Source of the DNA: Alphaproteobacteria bacterium
Lineage (GTDB): Bacteria; Pseudomonadota; Alphaproteobacteria; Micropepsales; Micropepsaceae
Length of the DNA: 64,000 nucleotides
Assembly: GCA_016124635.1 (NCBI GenBank)
Contig: WGNJ01000030.1
Location: 62,001 to 126,000 of the forward strand
Reading direction: 5' to 3'
Position numbers and translations under genes: made by a program. Shown here one piece after another: positions 44,485-53,379 of the stretch. The notes beneath the pieces were generated by a model. It was not told the DNA's origin, made no database searches, and saw only the letters and a list, made by a program, of their open reading frames with translations. The number at the start of each line of letters is the position of its first letter. The stretch's first letter is position 1.

Positions 44485-45372
44485 TCACCACGCCGTAATG
44501 ATGACGAGACCTGGGCCACCGTCGCCGCCGTCGCCGCCGGTGAGCGAGTTGCCGCTCACACCACCGCCACCTCCGCCGCCGCAGCCAATGCCGCCGGCGC
44601 CTCCGGGTTGGCCGCCACCTAGCGTGCCCGCGTCGCCATACCCGCCCGCACCACCGAGAGAAAGGAACAACGGTCGAAAGAGCGCGTAACCGGACTCTGC
44701 GGCTTGCGCTGCGTTCACGGTCGTCGCCGACGGATGGCCGAGACTGCCGACAGCTGATCCGCCGCCACCGGCCGAGCCTCCAGCGCTCGCGCCGCCACCA
44801 CCGGCGCCGCCGGTGATGATGCCGGCCGATGCGTCCGCACCGCCGGTATCGGCTCCGCCCGCACCTGCGGTCGCTCCAGCTTTCGACGTCAGCAAACCGA
44901 TGTCGGTCCACGCGGTGCTCGTCACCGTTCCGGCCGTGCCTCTCGTGCCGGACGTGGTGGTCGCCGAGCCGCTGGCGCCGCCGCCGCTGACTGACAGCAG
45001 CGACTGATTGAATCCGAGCGCGATGATCAGCGTCGATCCGCCGGCGGTGCTCGCGCCACCGTTGAAGCCGCTCGCCCCGCCGGCGCCGCCTTTACCTCCT
45101 GCGCCGACTTGGATTCCCAAAACATCCGGGCATTGCGAGCCTGGAATGAAGAGGCGCGCGAGCGCGCCCGCGCCGCCGCCACCACCACCATAGGCGGCCG
45201 TGCCTGCCGATGAGCTGCGGCCACCGCCGCCACCTGCGCCAGCTGAAATCGCGAGGATGGTGACGAAGCCTGCGCCTGCAGGCTTCACCCAGTTCGCACT
45301 CCGGACACTTGCCCCAGCGCGAAAGGTCCACTCCTGCGCTCTGGCGGGCGCTGGTCCTGGAAAGATTGTCAT
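44485..45372 (-). CDS. Glycine-rich adhesin-like protein 1
   Basis: A 295-residue protein dominated by Gly/Ala/Ser with runs of 5-8 glycines. The plan is shared with two neighbours: an N-terminal W..P.GA.FVTI.AISAG strand, then GGGGGRSSSAGTAAYGGGGGG, an I-G-V-G-x-G-G-x-G-G-A block, several more poly-Gly blocks, and the end GGDGGDGGPGLVIITAW. This plan occurs in phage tail-tip adhesins with polyglycine-II helix bundles. It follows the second copy by only 3 bases. Confidence 0.7.
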   Translation of the reverse strand: MTIFPGPAPARAQEWTFRAGASVRSANWVKPAGAGFVTILAISAGAGGGGGRSSSAGTAAYGGGGGGAGALARLFIPGSQCPDVLGIQVGAGGKGGAGGASGFNGGASTAGGSTLIIALGFNQSLLSVSGGGASGSATTTSGTRGTAGTVTSTAWTDIGLLTSKAGATAGAGGADTGGADASAGIITGGAGGGGASAGGSAGGGGSAVGSLGHPSATTVNAAQAAESGYALFRPLFLSLGGAGGYGDAGTLGGGQPGGAGGIGCGGGGGGGVSGNSLTGGDGGDGGPGLVIITAW

Positions 45373-45375
45373 GCC

Positions 45376-46269
45376 TCACCACGCCCAAATCATGACAAGG
45401 CCATCGCCGCCGTCACCGCCGCGCCCGCTCGTTGCCGCTGCGCCGTTCGAGCCGCCACCACCGCCACCGCCGCAACCGATTCCACCTTTGCCGCCGGCAC
45501 CTCCCGCGCCGCTCGACGTGTTGCCCGCACCCGAGCCGCCACCGACCGTGATGAGGAATGGAGCAAAGAGCGTGTAGCCGGACTCGCCCGCAGCACCCGG
45601 CGACGACCCGCCACCGGGATATGGAAGTCCTTGCAGTGGTGCTGGCACTCCGCCGCCATTGCCAGTCGACGTACCAGCGTTCACGCCGGCCGCACCACAC
45701 CCGCCGGTCAAAACAGCCGCAAATGTGCTATTCGGCGACGAATTACTTGTACCGCTGGTCGCTGTGGTCGCCTGAGCCGATTGCATTACGCCGCAACTCG
45801 TCCAGGCGGTGCCGGTTGGAAGGTTCCCCGCAACGCCGGCGTTACCGCTCGTTGTCGTTCCGCGGAGCCCACCACCACCAGCGCCAACGGAAAGCAATGT
45901 CTCGTTTGAATTCAATGAAACAATGGCACTCGCCGTACCCGGTGTCCCATTGTTTCCATTGTTTCCAGACGTAACACCCGCGCCGCCGGCACCACCTACT
46001 CCCACCTGAACTCCCAAGATGTCCGGGCAGAAGATCGACGGGATCAACAGCCTTGCAGCGACACCGCCGCCACCGCCGCCACCGCCAAAGGCAGCGGTTC
46101 CGGCAGCGGATGATCGCCCACTAGCGCCCCCTCCTCCAGCTGAAACGACGAGGAAATGAACGGAACTGCAGCCTGGGGGTTTTCTCCAAGCCGCATGCGC
46201 AATTGCATTGCATCCGCTCCGGAATATCCAAGGATCCCCAGGAACGATTTCGGATGAGGTGATGAACAT
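45376..46269 (-). CDS. Glycine-rich adhesin-like protein 2
   Basis: A 297-residue paralogue of its neighbour: W..PPGCSSVHFLVVSAGGG, GRSSAAGTAAFGGGGGGGG, FCPDILGVQVGVGGAGGAG, and the end RGGDGGDGLVMIWAW. Cysteines (FCPDILG, IGCGGGG) are conserved between copies. Probable receptor-binding tip on the virion surface. The gene is separated from the third copy by the TPR glycosyltransferase gene. Confidence 0.7.
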   Translation of the reverse strand: MFITSSEIVPGDPWIFRSGCNAIAHAAWRKPPGCSSVHFLVVSAGGGGASGRSSAAGTAAFGGGGGGGGVAARLLIPSIFCPDILGVQVGVGGAGGAGVTSGNNGNNGTPGTASAIVSLNSNETLLSVGAGGGGLRGTTTSGNAGVAGNLPTGTAWTSCGVMQSAQATTATSGTSNSSPNSTFAAVLTGGCGAAGVNAGTSTGNGGGVPAPLQGLPYPGGGSSPGAAGESGYTLFAPFLITVGGGSGAGNTSSGAGGAGGKGGIGCGGGGGGGSNGAAATSGRGGDGGDGLVMIWAW

Positions 46270-46365
46270 GTCTGTCGATTCGGTTAGCTCAGCGCCCCCT
46301 CGTCAGCGGAGCGCAACTTAGATCGTCGCCGCCGTCATCAAATGACAAGCCGAAGCGGCTCGCTG

Positions 46366-48216
46366 CTAGGGCTGTATCGCCTGCGTGAGCGCCACGCGGA
46401 CGCGCTCAATTACATCTTCCCAGCCGCCGGGTTTATCCTGGCGAAACAGTTTGGCAGAGGGGTACCATGGACTGTCGTTACGCCCCAGCATCCAGCGCCA
46501 GTCTGGAACGAATGGGAGTAACAAAAAGAGGGGCTTGCCCATGGCGCCGGCTAGATGAGCAACAGACGTGTCGACGGAGATTACAAGATCAAGGTTTGCG
46601 ACAAGCGAAGCGGAATCATCGAAGTCAAACAGAATGTCACTGAAGTCCGTAATTTGTGGAAGTTGCTCAAGCTTCGCTTGATCTGCTTGGCGCACGTCCT
46701 TCTGCAAGCTTACGAACGACACATCATGCGCAGTCACAATCGGCCTCAAAATGGATAAAGGGATCGATCTTTTCGCGTCACGCTCATGAAGAGCATTTCC
46801 TGACCAACACAGGCCGACGCGCCGATGCTTCAGGTGACCAAGTCTCTCGCGAATTGCTGTGGATATTGGTCTCACAGGCCGTAGATACGGAACCTTCGAA
46901 GGAATCGTATCGAGTGTCGTTCCAAATTTCGCCGGCAATGACGGAAGAGCGCAGTGAGCATCGAAGGACCTGTTCGGCTGAACAGTCTCAACGACCGTAA
47001 CCGACGGATGCAGCGACCTAAATAGGACCACCAACGGACCTGGAACTTCCAGAACGACTTCGCATCCCGACTCAATTACTTTGGGTACAAATCGTGCAAA
47101 TTGAATCGAATCGCCGAGACCCTGCTCGGCATATAGAAGCACGCTCTCCCCGCGCGCCGGCTTTGACGGTCGCCATTGAGCACCCGCGATGTCACGCCTT
47201 GCTTTTGATACGGCGCCCTTAGATCTCCATTCGAATTCTTGAAATCCTTCTCTGAGATTTCCCACGCGCAGGTTTAGTAGAGACCGGCACCAGTGAGCGA
47301 ATGGCTCACCGGGGCTCATCGAAAGGGCGCGGTCGAAGCAAACACGCGCCTCATCATTTCTCAGCTGTTCAGCCATTGCATTGCCGAGGAGAACAGCACC
47401 CGCCACCGGGTCAACGCGCTCCAAGTCACGGATAACCGACGCAGCTTCGTCGGTTCGGCCCAGCCTAAGCAAAAATTCTGCAAAATTTGCCAAGATGCGT
47501 GGATCAGAAGCGTCGAGGCGAATGGCGTGCGCATGATCCGCTTCTGCATGCTCAAACTGCTGCAATTTTGTGTACGCAACCGCACGATTGCTGAACGCGG
47601 CCGCAAAATTTCGATCAATGCCAATCGCCGTAGACAGCGCGGTCACCGCATCAGCGACCTTCGAATCTGCCATCAAAGCAGTGGCCATGCCATTTAAGGC
47701 GTCCGGGTCGCGAGGAGAAAGCTGAACCGCTCGAGCATAGCTCTCGACGGCTTGCTGGGGTCGCCCGTCCGAATACAAGGCGAAACCGCGCCGTTGCCAA
47801 ATCTTGGGATTGCTATGATTGCACTGAATGAGTTCGTCGAATGCGGCTACGGCTTCATCGAACCGATTGTCTTGAACCAGCGCATCGGCACGAGCAAACG
47901 CCGCATCGTTGTTCGCTGGATCGATCGCCAACGCGCGATCAAATGAAGCTATGGCCGGCCCAATTTGTTGTTGACGGAGTCTCACAAGTCCAAGATTGAA
48001 ATGAATATCAGACCTGTCTTTTTGGACCTTTGCTGCGATCTCAAAGTGCGAAGCCGCGCTTTCAAGCAATCCCCGCGAAGCCTCCACCATTCCGAGAATG
48101 ACGTGCGCATTTGCGTTATTTCCGCTGTTTGCAAGTAGTGAACGGCAAATGCGTTCGGCCGCCAATAAATTGCCGCGCCGCATTAACGAGTAGGCGTTTT
48201 GAATATCAGCATCCAT
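46366..48216 (-). CDS. TPR glycosyltransferase (GT9/41-like C-terminal domain)
   Basis: A 616-residue protein. Residues 1 to about 330 are TPR units (for example DIHFNLGLVRLRQQQIGPAI and ALYSDGRPQQAVESYARAVQ). The C-terminal 250 residues have the fold pattern of bacterial TPR-linked glycosyltransferases: RVGLCWSGNALHERDAKRSI, VSFVSLQKDVRQAD, and the nucleotide-sugar site LDLVISVDTSVAHLAGAMGKPLFLLL with DWRWMLGR. Such enzymes often modify proteins. It lies between glycine-rich adhesin genes, making these plausible substrates. Its GC content is visibly lower than that of virion genes. Confidence 0.8.
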   Translation of the reverse strand: MDADIQNAYSLMRRGNLLAAERICRSLLANSGNNANAHVILGMVEASRGLLESAASHFEIAAKVQKDRSDIHFNLGLVRLRQQQIGPAIASFDRALAIDPANNDAAFARADALVQDNRFDEAVAAFDELIQCNHSNPKIWQRRGFALYSDGRPQQAVESYARAVQLSPRDPDALNGMATALMADSKVADAVTALSTAIGIDRNFAAAFSNRAVAYTKLQQFEHAEADHAHAIRLDASDPRILANFAEFLLRLGRTDEAASVIRDLERVDPVAGAVLLGNAMAEQLRNDEARVCFDRALSMSPGEPFAHWCRSLLNLRVGNLREGFQEFEWRSKGAVSKARRDIAGAQWRPSKPARGESVLLYAEQGLGDSIQFARFVPKVIESGCEVVLEVPGPLVVLFRSLHPSVTVVETVQPNRSFDAHCALPSLPAKFGTTLDTIPSKVPYLRPVRPISTAIRERLGHLKHRRVGLCWSGNALHERDAKRSIPLSILRPIVTAHDVSFVSLQKDVRQADQAKLEQLPQITDFSDILFDFDDSASLVANLDLVISVDTSVAHLAGAMGKPLFLLLPFVPDWRWMLGRNDSPWYPSAKLFRQDKPGGWEDVIERVRVALTQAIQP

Positions 48217-48261
48217 GCGGGCTTCGCCTCATGCTTCGACGCAAGTCTGGGCCAGTTGCAC

Positions 48262-49107
48262 CTACCACGATGTTACGATGACGACACCTGGCGACCCAGT
48301 CCCGCCAGAGCCGCCGGTACCGGTGCCGGCTGAACCGCCGCCGCCACCGCCGCCGCCGGAGCCGAAGCCGCCGGCGTTGCCGCCGGCATAACCGGCATGA
48401 CTCGTCCTTCCGCCGCCACCGCCGGCACCACCCGTATTCAAGAATACCGGTCTCACCACGCCGTAGCCCGATTGCGCGTCAGGCCCAAGTTTCGATCCGC
48501 CGGGAATGCTCCAATATCCGAGCGCGCCGCTGACGCCGCCCCCTGCGGTCGCGGCAATGCCGTTGCCGTATCCACCGCCGGCTCCGCTCCCAATGATGTT
48601 CGCCACCCCATCGCCGCCGACGTCGCCCCATCCCCCGGCCCCACCACCGTATCCGTGGTTGGAAACGAAGCAGATCGCAGCGTCAGTCCAAGGCGACAGC
48701 GTCGCGCTTCCGAAGGTCCCGCCAAAGCCGGCTTGCGTGTCGCTGCCATCCGAACCTGCAGCACCGCCGCCGAGTGTTATCAAGGCTTGATTGAGCCCGA
48801 GCGCCGCGACTGTCGTTGCTCCACCATTGCTACCCGACGTGCCGCCGACACCTGTTTGAAGACAAAGCGTGTCAGGCACATTGCTCGCCAGAAACAACGC
48901 TGAGCAGAAGGCGCCAGAGCCTCCGCCCCCCGCTCCACCGCCTAGCGAGCCGCTTGATCCACCCGTACCACCGCTGCCGCCACCGCCGCAGGCGAACAAC
49001 CAAACTAGGCCAGCGCCGATCGGCTTATTCCAAACAGCGTTGCTTGCGCCCGTGAAGACTTGGACATCACCGATCGCGTCGGGTGGCAGGAAGAATGAAG
49101 ATGACAC
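48262..49107 (-). CDS. Glycine-rich adhesin-like protein 3
   Basis: A 281-residue member of the same family: W.KPIGAGLVWLFACGGGGSGG, LGGGAGGGGSGAF, PDTLCLQTGVGGTSGSNGG, and the end GGTGSPGVVIVTSW. It is the upstream copy, followed by the TPR glycosyltransferase gene. The mid-part differs most from the other two, as expected for receptor-binding regions under diversifying selection. Confidence 0.7.
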   Translation of the reverse strand: MSSSFFLPPDAIGDVQVFTGASNAVWNKPIGAGLVWLFACGGGGSGGTGGSSGSLGGGAGGGGSGAFCSALFLASNVPDTLCLQTGVGGTSGSNGGATTVAALGLNQALITLGGGAAGSDGSDTQAGFGGTFGSATLSPWTDAAICFVSNHGYGGGAGGWGDVGGDGVANIIGSGAGGGYGNGIAATAGGGVSGALGYWSIPGGSKLGPDAQSGYGVVRPVFLNTGGAGGGGGRTSHAGYAGGNAGGFGSGGGGGGGGSAGTGTGGSGGTGSPGVVIVTSW

Positions 49108-49128
49108 TGCGATTTCCGTCGCGCGTTC

Positions 49129-49545
49129 TTAATACTTGCCGCCGATGACCCCGAAGGTCCAACCGGCGGACACAGCCGTGCCGAGCAGAACGTAAAGGCA
49201 ATACCCGGCTGGGAGCGCAATGTTGAGCGGCACCTCGATATCGAGTTGCGCTGCGGTCTCGGTCAGCGTGATCGCCGGCAGCGAGAATTCTTTGAACATC
49301 GTGTTGTTGGCAGCCGTCGTGGTCGCCGAACCGTTGTTCAGAAAGAAGCGCGCGACACTCGCGACGTTCGTCCCAAGGGGCTTTGCGAAGATCGAACGGA
49401 CATAGCCGCCGTTGGTCGCGTCCGCGGTGAAGAGCAAGTTCACCGTACCGGAAGACAGATCCTTGGACGTATTCGCCGCGGTGATCGTGCCCGACCATTG
49501 GATGTCGCCGACGCGCGTGTAGATGGGATCGATATTGGCAGGCAT
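49129..49545 (-). CDS. Phage structural protein, beta-rich, unknown
   Basis: A 138-residue Thr/Ala/Leu-rich beta protein (MPANIDPIYTRVGDIQWSGT..., AANTSKDLSSGTVNLLF). No cysteines except near the end (AGYCLYVLLG). It resembles the small proteins placed after portal genes in podoviruses, perhaps baseplate or head-fibre bases for the adjacent glycine-rich proteins. No family assigned. Confidence 0.6.
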   Translation of the reverse strand: MPANIDPIYTRVGDIQWSGTITAANTSKDLSSGTVNLLFTADATNGGYVRSIFAKPLGTNVASVARFFLNNGSATTTAANNTMFKEFSLPAITLTETAAQLDIEVPLNIALPAGYCLYVLLGTAVSAGWTFGVIGGKY

Positions 49546-49556
49546 CGTTCGTTACC

Positions 49557-49913
49557 TCATGGAAGAGCGCAGCCGCGAGACAGAGCAAGGTTGCGGCCCA
49601 ACGCCGCCGCGTTCGCCGGCTGCGCGGCGAGCGTATTGAAGACGTCTTTCGTGCTGGCGCCGAAATTGACAAGCGCGCCGCTGTTCGAGCTCGCGAGCAC
49701 GACGTCGCGCGACAAGGTGGTCGTCGTCGCAAGCGTGCCGTAGCCGACTTCCCATTCGTTCCCGCTCTGACCGACGATGGCGTAATAGACGCGCGCACCG
49801 GCGGCGAAGACGCTTTGGAACGAAACGAATTGAGCTGCCGCACCGGCGAGCGTTATCGTGCCCGTGCCGGTCGTCGTCGTCGTTTCTTTGACACGATCGA
49901 AGAAATGGGGCAT
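49557..49913 (-). CDS. Phage structural protein, unknown
   Basis: A 118-residue protein starting PHFFDRVKETTTTTGTGTIT, followed by YYAIVGQSGNEWEVGYGTLA and a Ser/Ala-rich end. The phrase F-D-R-V-K-E-T-T-T-T-x-G-T-G is common at the start of small phage virion proteins. It lies 11 bases upstream of the next structural gene on the same strand. Confidence 0.65.
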   Translation of the reverse strand: MPHFFDRVKETTTTTGTGTITLAGAAAQFVSFQSVFAAGARVYYAIVGQSGNEWEVGYGTLATTTTLSRDVVLASSNSGALVNFGASTKDVFNTLAAQPANAAALGRNLALSRGCALP

Positions 49914-49925
49914 GCGCCGCGCCTA

Positions 49926-50372
49926 TCAGACTTCGTCGACGACGAGCGTGAAGCTGACGACCGAGGTGCCGGCGATCGGACGCAGCGACAACTGCTCGCT
50001 ATTGCGGAAGACGAGATCGCGTTGCGGCATGATCGGCTTCGAGAAGACGCCGCCATAGGCTTGGAAGCCGATGCGGAAATACGGATCGCCGGAAAGCGAC
50101 GGCTGAGCCGACCAGGTCGTGAAGTTGGTGAAGCCTTGGGCCGGCTCGTCGCTCTCCCACTTCTTGGGCGTCAGCGCGCCGCCGCCTGTCGTGCCGCCTG
50201 TCGAAAGGTAAAGACCGATTTCGCAATACGCGGCCGACGACGACGTCGCGGCGTTGCCGGCGAAGACCATGTCGACCACTTTGAATTTGCGGTTCGAAGC
50301 GGCGATCACGGTCACGAGGTCGTTCGACGTGTTCATGGTCACGCCGCCGCGCGAGAGAGAATAGAGTGACAT
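49926..50372 (-). CDS. Phage structural protein, unknown
   Basis: A 148-residue beta-rich protein (SLYSLSRGGVTMNTSNDLVT..., DPYFRIGFQAYGGVFSKPIM). Its ATG lies on the base just before the portal stop in the transcription direction, so it is translated with the portal. Probably a head or tail decoration protein. No family assigned. Confidence 0.6.
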   Translation of the reverse strand: MSLYSLSRGGVTMNTSNDLVTVIAASNRKFKVVDMVFAGNAATSSSAAYCEIGLYLSTGGTTGGGALTPKKWESDEPAQGFTNFTTWSAQPSLSGDPYFRIGFQAYGGVFSKPIMPQRDLVFRNSEQLSLRPIAGTSVVSFTLVVDEV

Positions 50373-52115
50373 TTACGTGCTCCTGTTGAGGCCAGGCTGC
50401 CCGCGCAGCGCTTGGCGAAGCGAGTTGATGGCCGTGCCAATGTCGAGACCGCCGCCGCGGCCGGCCGGCGCCTCGCTTGTTTGATCGACGGTCTGTTGCG
50501 CGTTGGCGGCGTCCTTGCCGGCGGCCGCTGCCTTGCGCGCGATCTCGGCGCCTTGCTGGCCGATCTCGAGGCCGGCCTGCATCGCCTGCATCTGTTGACG
50601 CTGCTGGCGCATGCCTTCGACCTTGTCGCGGCCGCGCAAGAGTTTCGCCGGCACAGCCCAGCCGCGGCCAAGCGTCTGCACGGCTTCGTCGTGGTCGATG
50701 TTGTCGAGGACGCTCGGGTCGGCTTGCGCGATCGGCATGACGCTTTGATAGAGGCGTACGATCGATTGCGCCTCGCTCGCCATCTGCGCGCGCGCGAGCG
50801 GCGAAACGTATTCGACGTTGAGCATCGCGCCCTGGATCTCCGGCGGCGCCGGCGGCAATTGCCCCGCCCGCGACAGGATGCCGAAGCGGCGCTTGATCAA
50901 CGGCGACAAGAATTCGCTTTGGATGCGGCCCAAGTTCGGGCCCATCAGACGCAGCTTTTCCTCCTGGCGGCCGAGCCATTCGGTCGCCGTCATGTCGGGT
51001 GCTCCGACCATCTGCATCAGCGAGAAATAAAACGCTTCGCGGATCGCTTGCCGGCGCTGATCCATCATCTCGAGCGTCAAACCTGGATTGCCGCCGCTCG
51101 GAAGCGGTTGCAGCAGCAGACGCCCGTTGCCGTCGATCGCGCCGTAAGTGATGCCGCCCGGAAACGTGCGCGCCACGCGGATGACGCCCTCGTCGGGCGC
51201 CGCCAGCGGCGGGTCGGCCGCCTTTTGTGCCGAGACAAGCGCCGTTCGCGACTGCTGATTGAGAGTCTTGATGTCGGCTAGCGCCGCCTCGCCGAGGCCA
51301 CGGCCATAAACTTCACCCGCCGCCTGGCTCCAGCGCGGCACTTGGTATGGAAATTCGTAGTAGCCTTTGCGGCTGACTTCGGTGCGCGTCTCTTCCTCGA
51401 TGTAGATCGATCGATAGGGAAGCGTGTGCGCACCGAGCTTTTCGTCGTCGTAGCTTTCGTTGGGCTCGACGCAGTGAATGAAACAGATCTTCGCGAACGG
51501 ATCCTTCTCGGCGTGCCGGCGCGCGCTCTCGGAAAGTGTTTCCCGAAACAGCTGCAGCGCGGCTCGGTTCTCCAGCGTGAAGCGGCGATAGACCATGTCG
51601 ACTTCGCCGTAGGCGTTCTCGCTGATGACGCACTCGGCGAGCGGTCGCGCGCTGTCGGAAATCCGGCGCAGCCCCTCGGCTTCTTCCGAATAAAAGATCG
51701 CCGTGCCGAAGACCGCAAGGTCGGCGTAGAGCCCGGGCAGCACGTTGTAGAAGCGCGATATCTGAGGGCCGAAGGAATGAAGCAGGCGCGACTCGACGTC
51801 GTAGAGCCAGTCGCGCACGGGATCGAAGTCGTTGAGCTCGTCATCGGCGACGCGCAGCGAGAACCAGCGGTTGGCCGGATTCGTCATCATGCCGTAGATG
51901 CCACCGGCGAAATTGTCGGCGGCGAGCAACGGCGTCGAGTCGAAGATCTTGCCGTAGCGCTTCTCGCCCGTACTGCGGCGCGCGGTGAACTCGGCGCGCA
52001 ACGGGCGCAGATAGTCGGCGAGTTCTTGCCAGAGCGCCTCGAAGGTCCCGCGCTCGGCCTTCAGGCGCTCCCAATGATGGACGATGCGCTGGGCATCGGT
52101 CAGCGTGTTCGACAT
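50373..52115 (-). CDS. Portal (head-tail connector) protein
   Basis: A 580-residue connector of the podovirus type (head-to-tail connecting protein family). It contains RTFEALWQELADYLRP-like GTFEALWQELADYLRPLRAE, IFDSTPLLAADNFAGGIYGMMTNPANRWF, ISRFYNVLPGLYADLAVFGTA, and VPRWSQAAGEVYGRGLGEAALADIKTLN, all characteristic. Length is close to T7 gp8 (536). A Gln-rich C-terminal helix (MRQQRQQMQAMQAG) follows. The dodecameric ring is the DNA entry and exit gate. Confidence 0.95.
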   Translation of the reverse strand: MSNTLTDAQRIVHHWERLKAERGTFEALWQELADYLRPLRAEFTARRSTGEKRYGKIFDSTPLLAADNFAGGIYGMMTNPANRWFSLRVADDELNDFDPVRDWLYDVESRLLHSFGPQISRFYNVLPGLYADLAVFGTAIFYSEEAEGLRRISDSARPLAECVISENAYGEVDMVYRRFTLENRAALQLFRETLSESARRHAEKDPFAKICFIHCVEPNESYDDEKLGAHTLPYRSIYIEEETRTEVSRKGYYEFPYQVPRWSQAAGEVYGRGLGEAALADIKTLNQQSRTALVSAQKAADPPLAAPDEGVIRVARTFPGGITYGAIDGNGRLLLQPLPSGGNPGLTLEMMDQRRQAIREAFYFSLMQMVGAPDMTATEWLGRQEEKLRLMGPNLGRIQSEFLSPLIKRRFGILSRAGQLPPAPPEIQGAMLNVEYVSPLARAQMASEAQSIVRLYQSVMPIAQADPSVLDNIDHDEAVQTLGRGWAVPAKLLRGRDKVEGMRQQRQQMQAMQAGLEIGQQGAEIARKAAAAGKDAANAQQTVDQTSEAPAGRGGGLDIGTAINSLRQALRGQPGLNRST

Positions 52116-52304
52116 CTAGCTGCCCAGGATCGTCGGTCTCTGCACAGGCGCCTGGCTGATGTCGCCGGCCGGGGCGTAAACCGACCAGGCGAAGCCGTGC
52201 GCGTTGGCGCGGCGCAAATATTCGCGTTGGCGCGCTTTCTCGGCGTCCTCCGGCTGCGGCACAGGCGGCGGTTTGGGCACGCTGACTTTTGGCATGAAGC
52301 ACAT
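52116..52304 (-). CDS. Small phage protein preceding the portal gene
   Basis: A 62-residue protein (CFMPKVSVPKPPPVPQPEDA, then EKARQREYLRRANAHG), with an N-terminal proline-rich part and a basic helix. Short proteins with this KPPPxPxPEDA start commonly precede connector genes in BPP-1- and T7-like podoviruses. The stop is adjacent to the portal ATG. Role unknown. Confidence 0.65.
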   Translation of the reverse strand: MCFMPKVSVPKPPPVPQPEDAEKARQREYLRRANAHGFAWSVYAPAGDISQAPVQRPTILGS

Positions 52305-52539
52305 GTGTGTGACCCTCTATGAGAATGAATCGATGCCGACGGCGAGCCTTCGTGAAAGCCGTGCTCGGCACGCAAAAACACTCGAGCGCACCTTGTCGGC
52401 ACGTTCCAACCGGTCGCTGATGTTGTGGGCTTAAGCGCTAAAGCGCGCGCGTCTCGCGATCATCGCGTATTAGGGTCTGCATTCTGTTGCACCCGTTGCA
52501 GTGAGTCAAGAATTATTTGCGTATATCGCAATGATGCAA

Positions 52540-52971
52540 TCAGCCCCCAGTGGCTGGAGGCAGGCTAGCTTCGACGGCTATCAGCCACAGAAAATGGTAC
52601 AGATGAGCAGGCAGCAGGAACCAACCCCAGCGAATGAGACGGGCTGCGTCGACGTCGACCTCGTATGCTGAGCCAAAATAAAAAGGCGATGACAACGCGC
52701 AATACCCGAAGAATGTCAGCGGAATTACGCAGAGAAAAAGGGCACCAGGCAAATCAAGCGGGTAGCGATAGAGGATGTAGACGAGCGCCAGCGTCCAGTG
52801 CAGAGCGAACCAAGCCGAAAACGAGAAGACAAAAGCTGCGACGCGATTGACCGGCGTAAGGAAATAGAGCAACAGCCAGAACACCAGGCAGGCCAGAAGG
52901 TGCAGCCCGTAGTCATGCCACCTCCAACCAACCAATCCCATGAACCAGTCGATAGCTTGATCGATCGCCAT
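52540..52971 (-). CDS. Four-helix membrane protein (candidate immunity)
   Basis: A 143-residue integral membrane protein with about four helices (LLACLVFWLLLYFLTPV, AFVFSFSAWFALHWTLALVYI, ALFLCVIPLTFFGYCAL, LPAHLYHFLWLIAVEA). No family recognised. It lies at the left end of the right-hand cargo array, just after the 169-bp direct repeat that also carries the 3' end of the small putative immunity gene. Membrane proteins of this size often protect against envelope-targeting toxins, but there is no direct evidence. Confidence 0.6.
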   Translation of the reverse strand: MAIDQAIDWFMGLVGWRWHDYGLHLLACLVFWLLLYFLTPVNRVAAFVFSFSAWFALHWTLALVYILYRYPLDLPGALFLCVIPLTFFGYCALSSPFYFGSAYEVDVDAARLIRWGWFLLPAHLYHFLWLIAVEASLPPATGG

Positions 52972-52993
52972 CTGAAGACGGTATCAAACCTAT

Positions 52994-53162
52994 TCCGGCC
53001 AAACTGTGGCATGGAGGAAAGGAGTTGCCGTTCATCGCAAAATTCCCAGCGAGCGACCCGGCGGAAATTTTGGTATGTCAGTCTCAGGCCTTAGATGCGC
53101 GCCCTGTCCGGCACCGCCGCAGAAATCGCAACTTCACGATTTGTCCGGCGGCGTGGGAATCG
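52994..53162. repeat. Direct repeat R1, copy A (about 169 bp)
   Basis: Begins TTCCGGCCAAACTGTGGCAT and matches copy B (53838-54007) over its whole length with about 15-20 differences. It covers the last codons of the small immunity-type gene (IPTPPDKS, stop) and the following spacer up to the start region of the membrane gene. The 676 bases between copies hold a toxin remnant and its putative immunity gene. Confidence 0.88.
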
Positions 53163-53349
53163 GGGGCAGATCCCCGAACCAATCATAAAAATCTTCCTTG
53201 GAGAGAGGGATTCCGTCCATATACACCGAGGTCACATTGAGCGGACCCAATTTCTCCCAGCCCTTATCTAGGTCTCGCAAATAGTATCCCTCATCGTCGT
53301 CAAACAATACCGCAGGGTCGATGTCCCAGATGTAATAGCTGATGCTCAT
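53134..53349 (-). CDS. Small acidic protein, putative immunity for the RelA/SpoT-like toxin
   Basis: A 71-residue acidic protein (SISYYIWDIDPAVLFDDDEG..., EDFYDWFGDLPP). It has a good GAGGA ribosome site. It starts 30 bases after the end of the broken RelA/SpoT-like toxin, the usual place for an immunity gene, and has the acidic nature of many small immunity proteins. A second copy of its last ~10 codons lies at about 54005-54025. No family recognised. Confidence 0.6.
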   Translation of the reverse strand: MSISYYIWDIDPAVLFDDDEGYYLRDLDKGWEKLGPLNVTSVYMDGIPLSKEDFYDWFGDLPPIPTPPDKS

Positions 53350-53379
53350 TCTTCGTCCTCAGTCTGTCTGCTCATGCGG

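Noticed and set aside
44048-45577. Proline-rich plus-strand frames opposite the glycine-rich genes
   Set aside because: GGN codons read backwards give NCC proline codons; these are antisense shadows of the adhesin genes.
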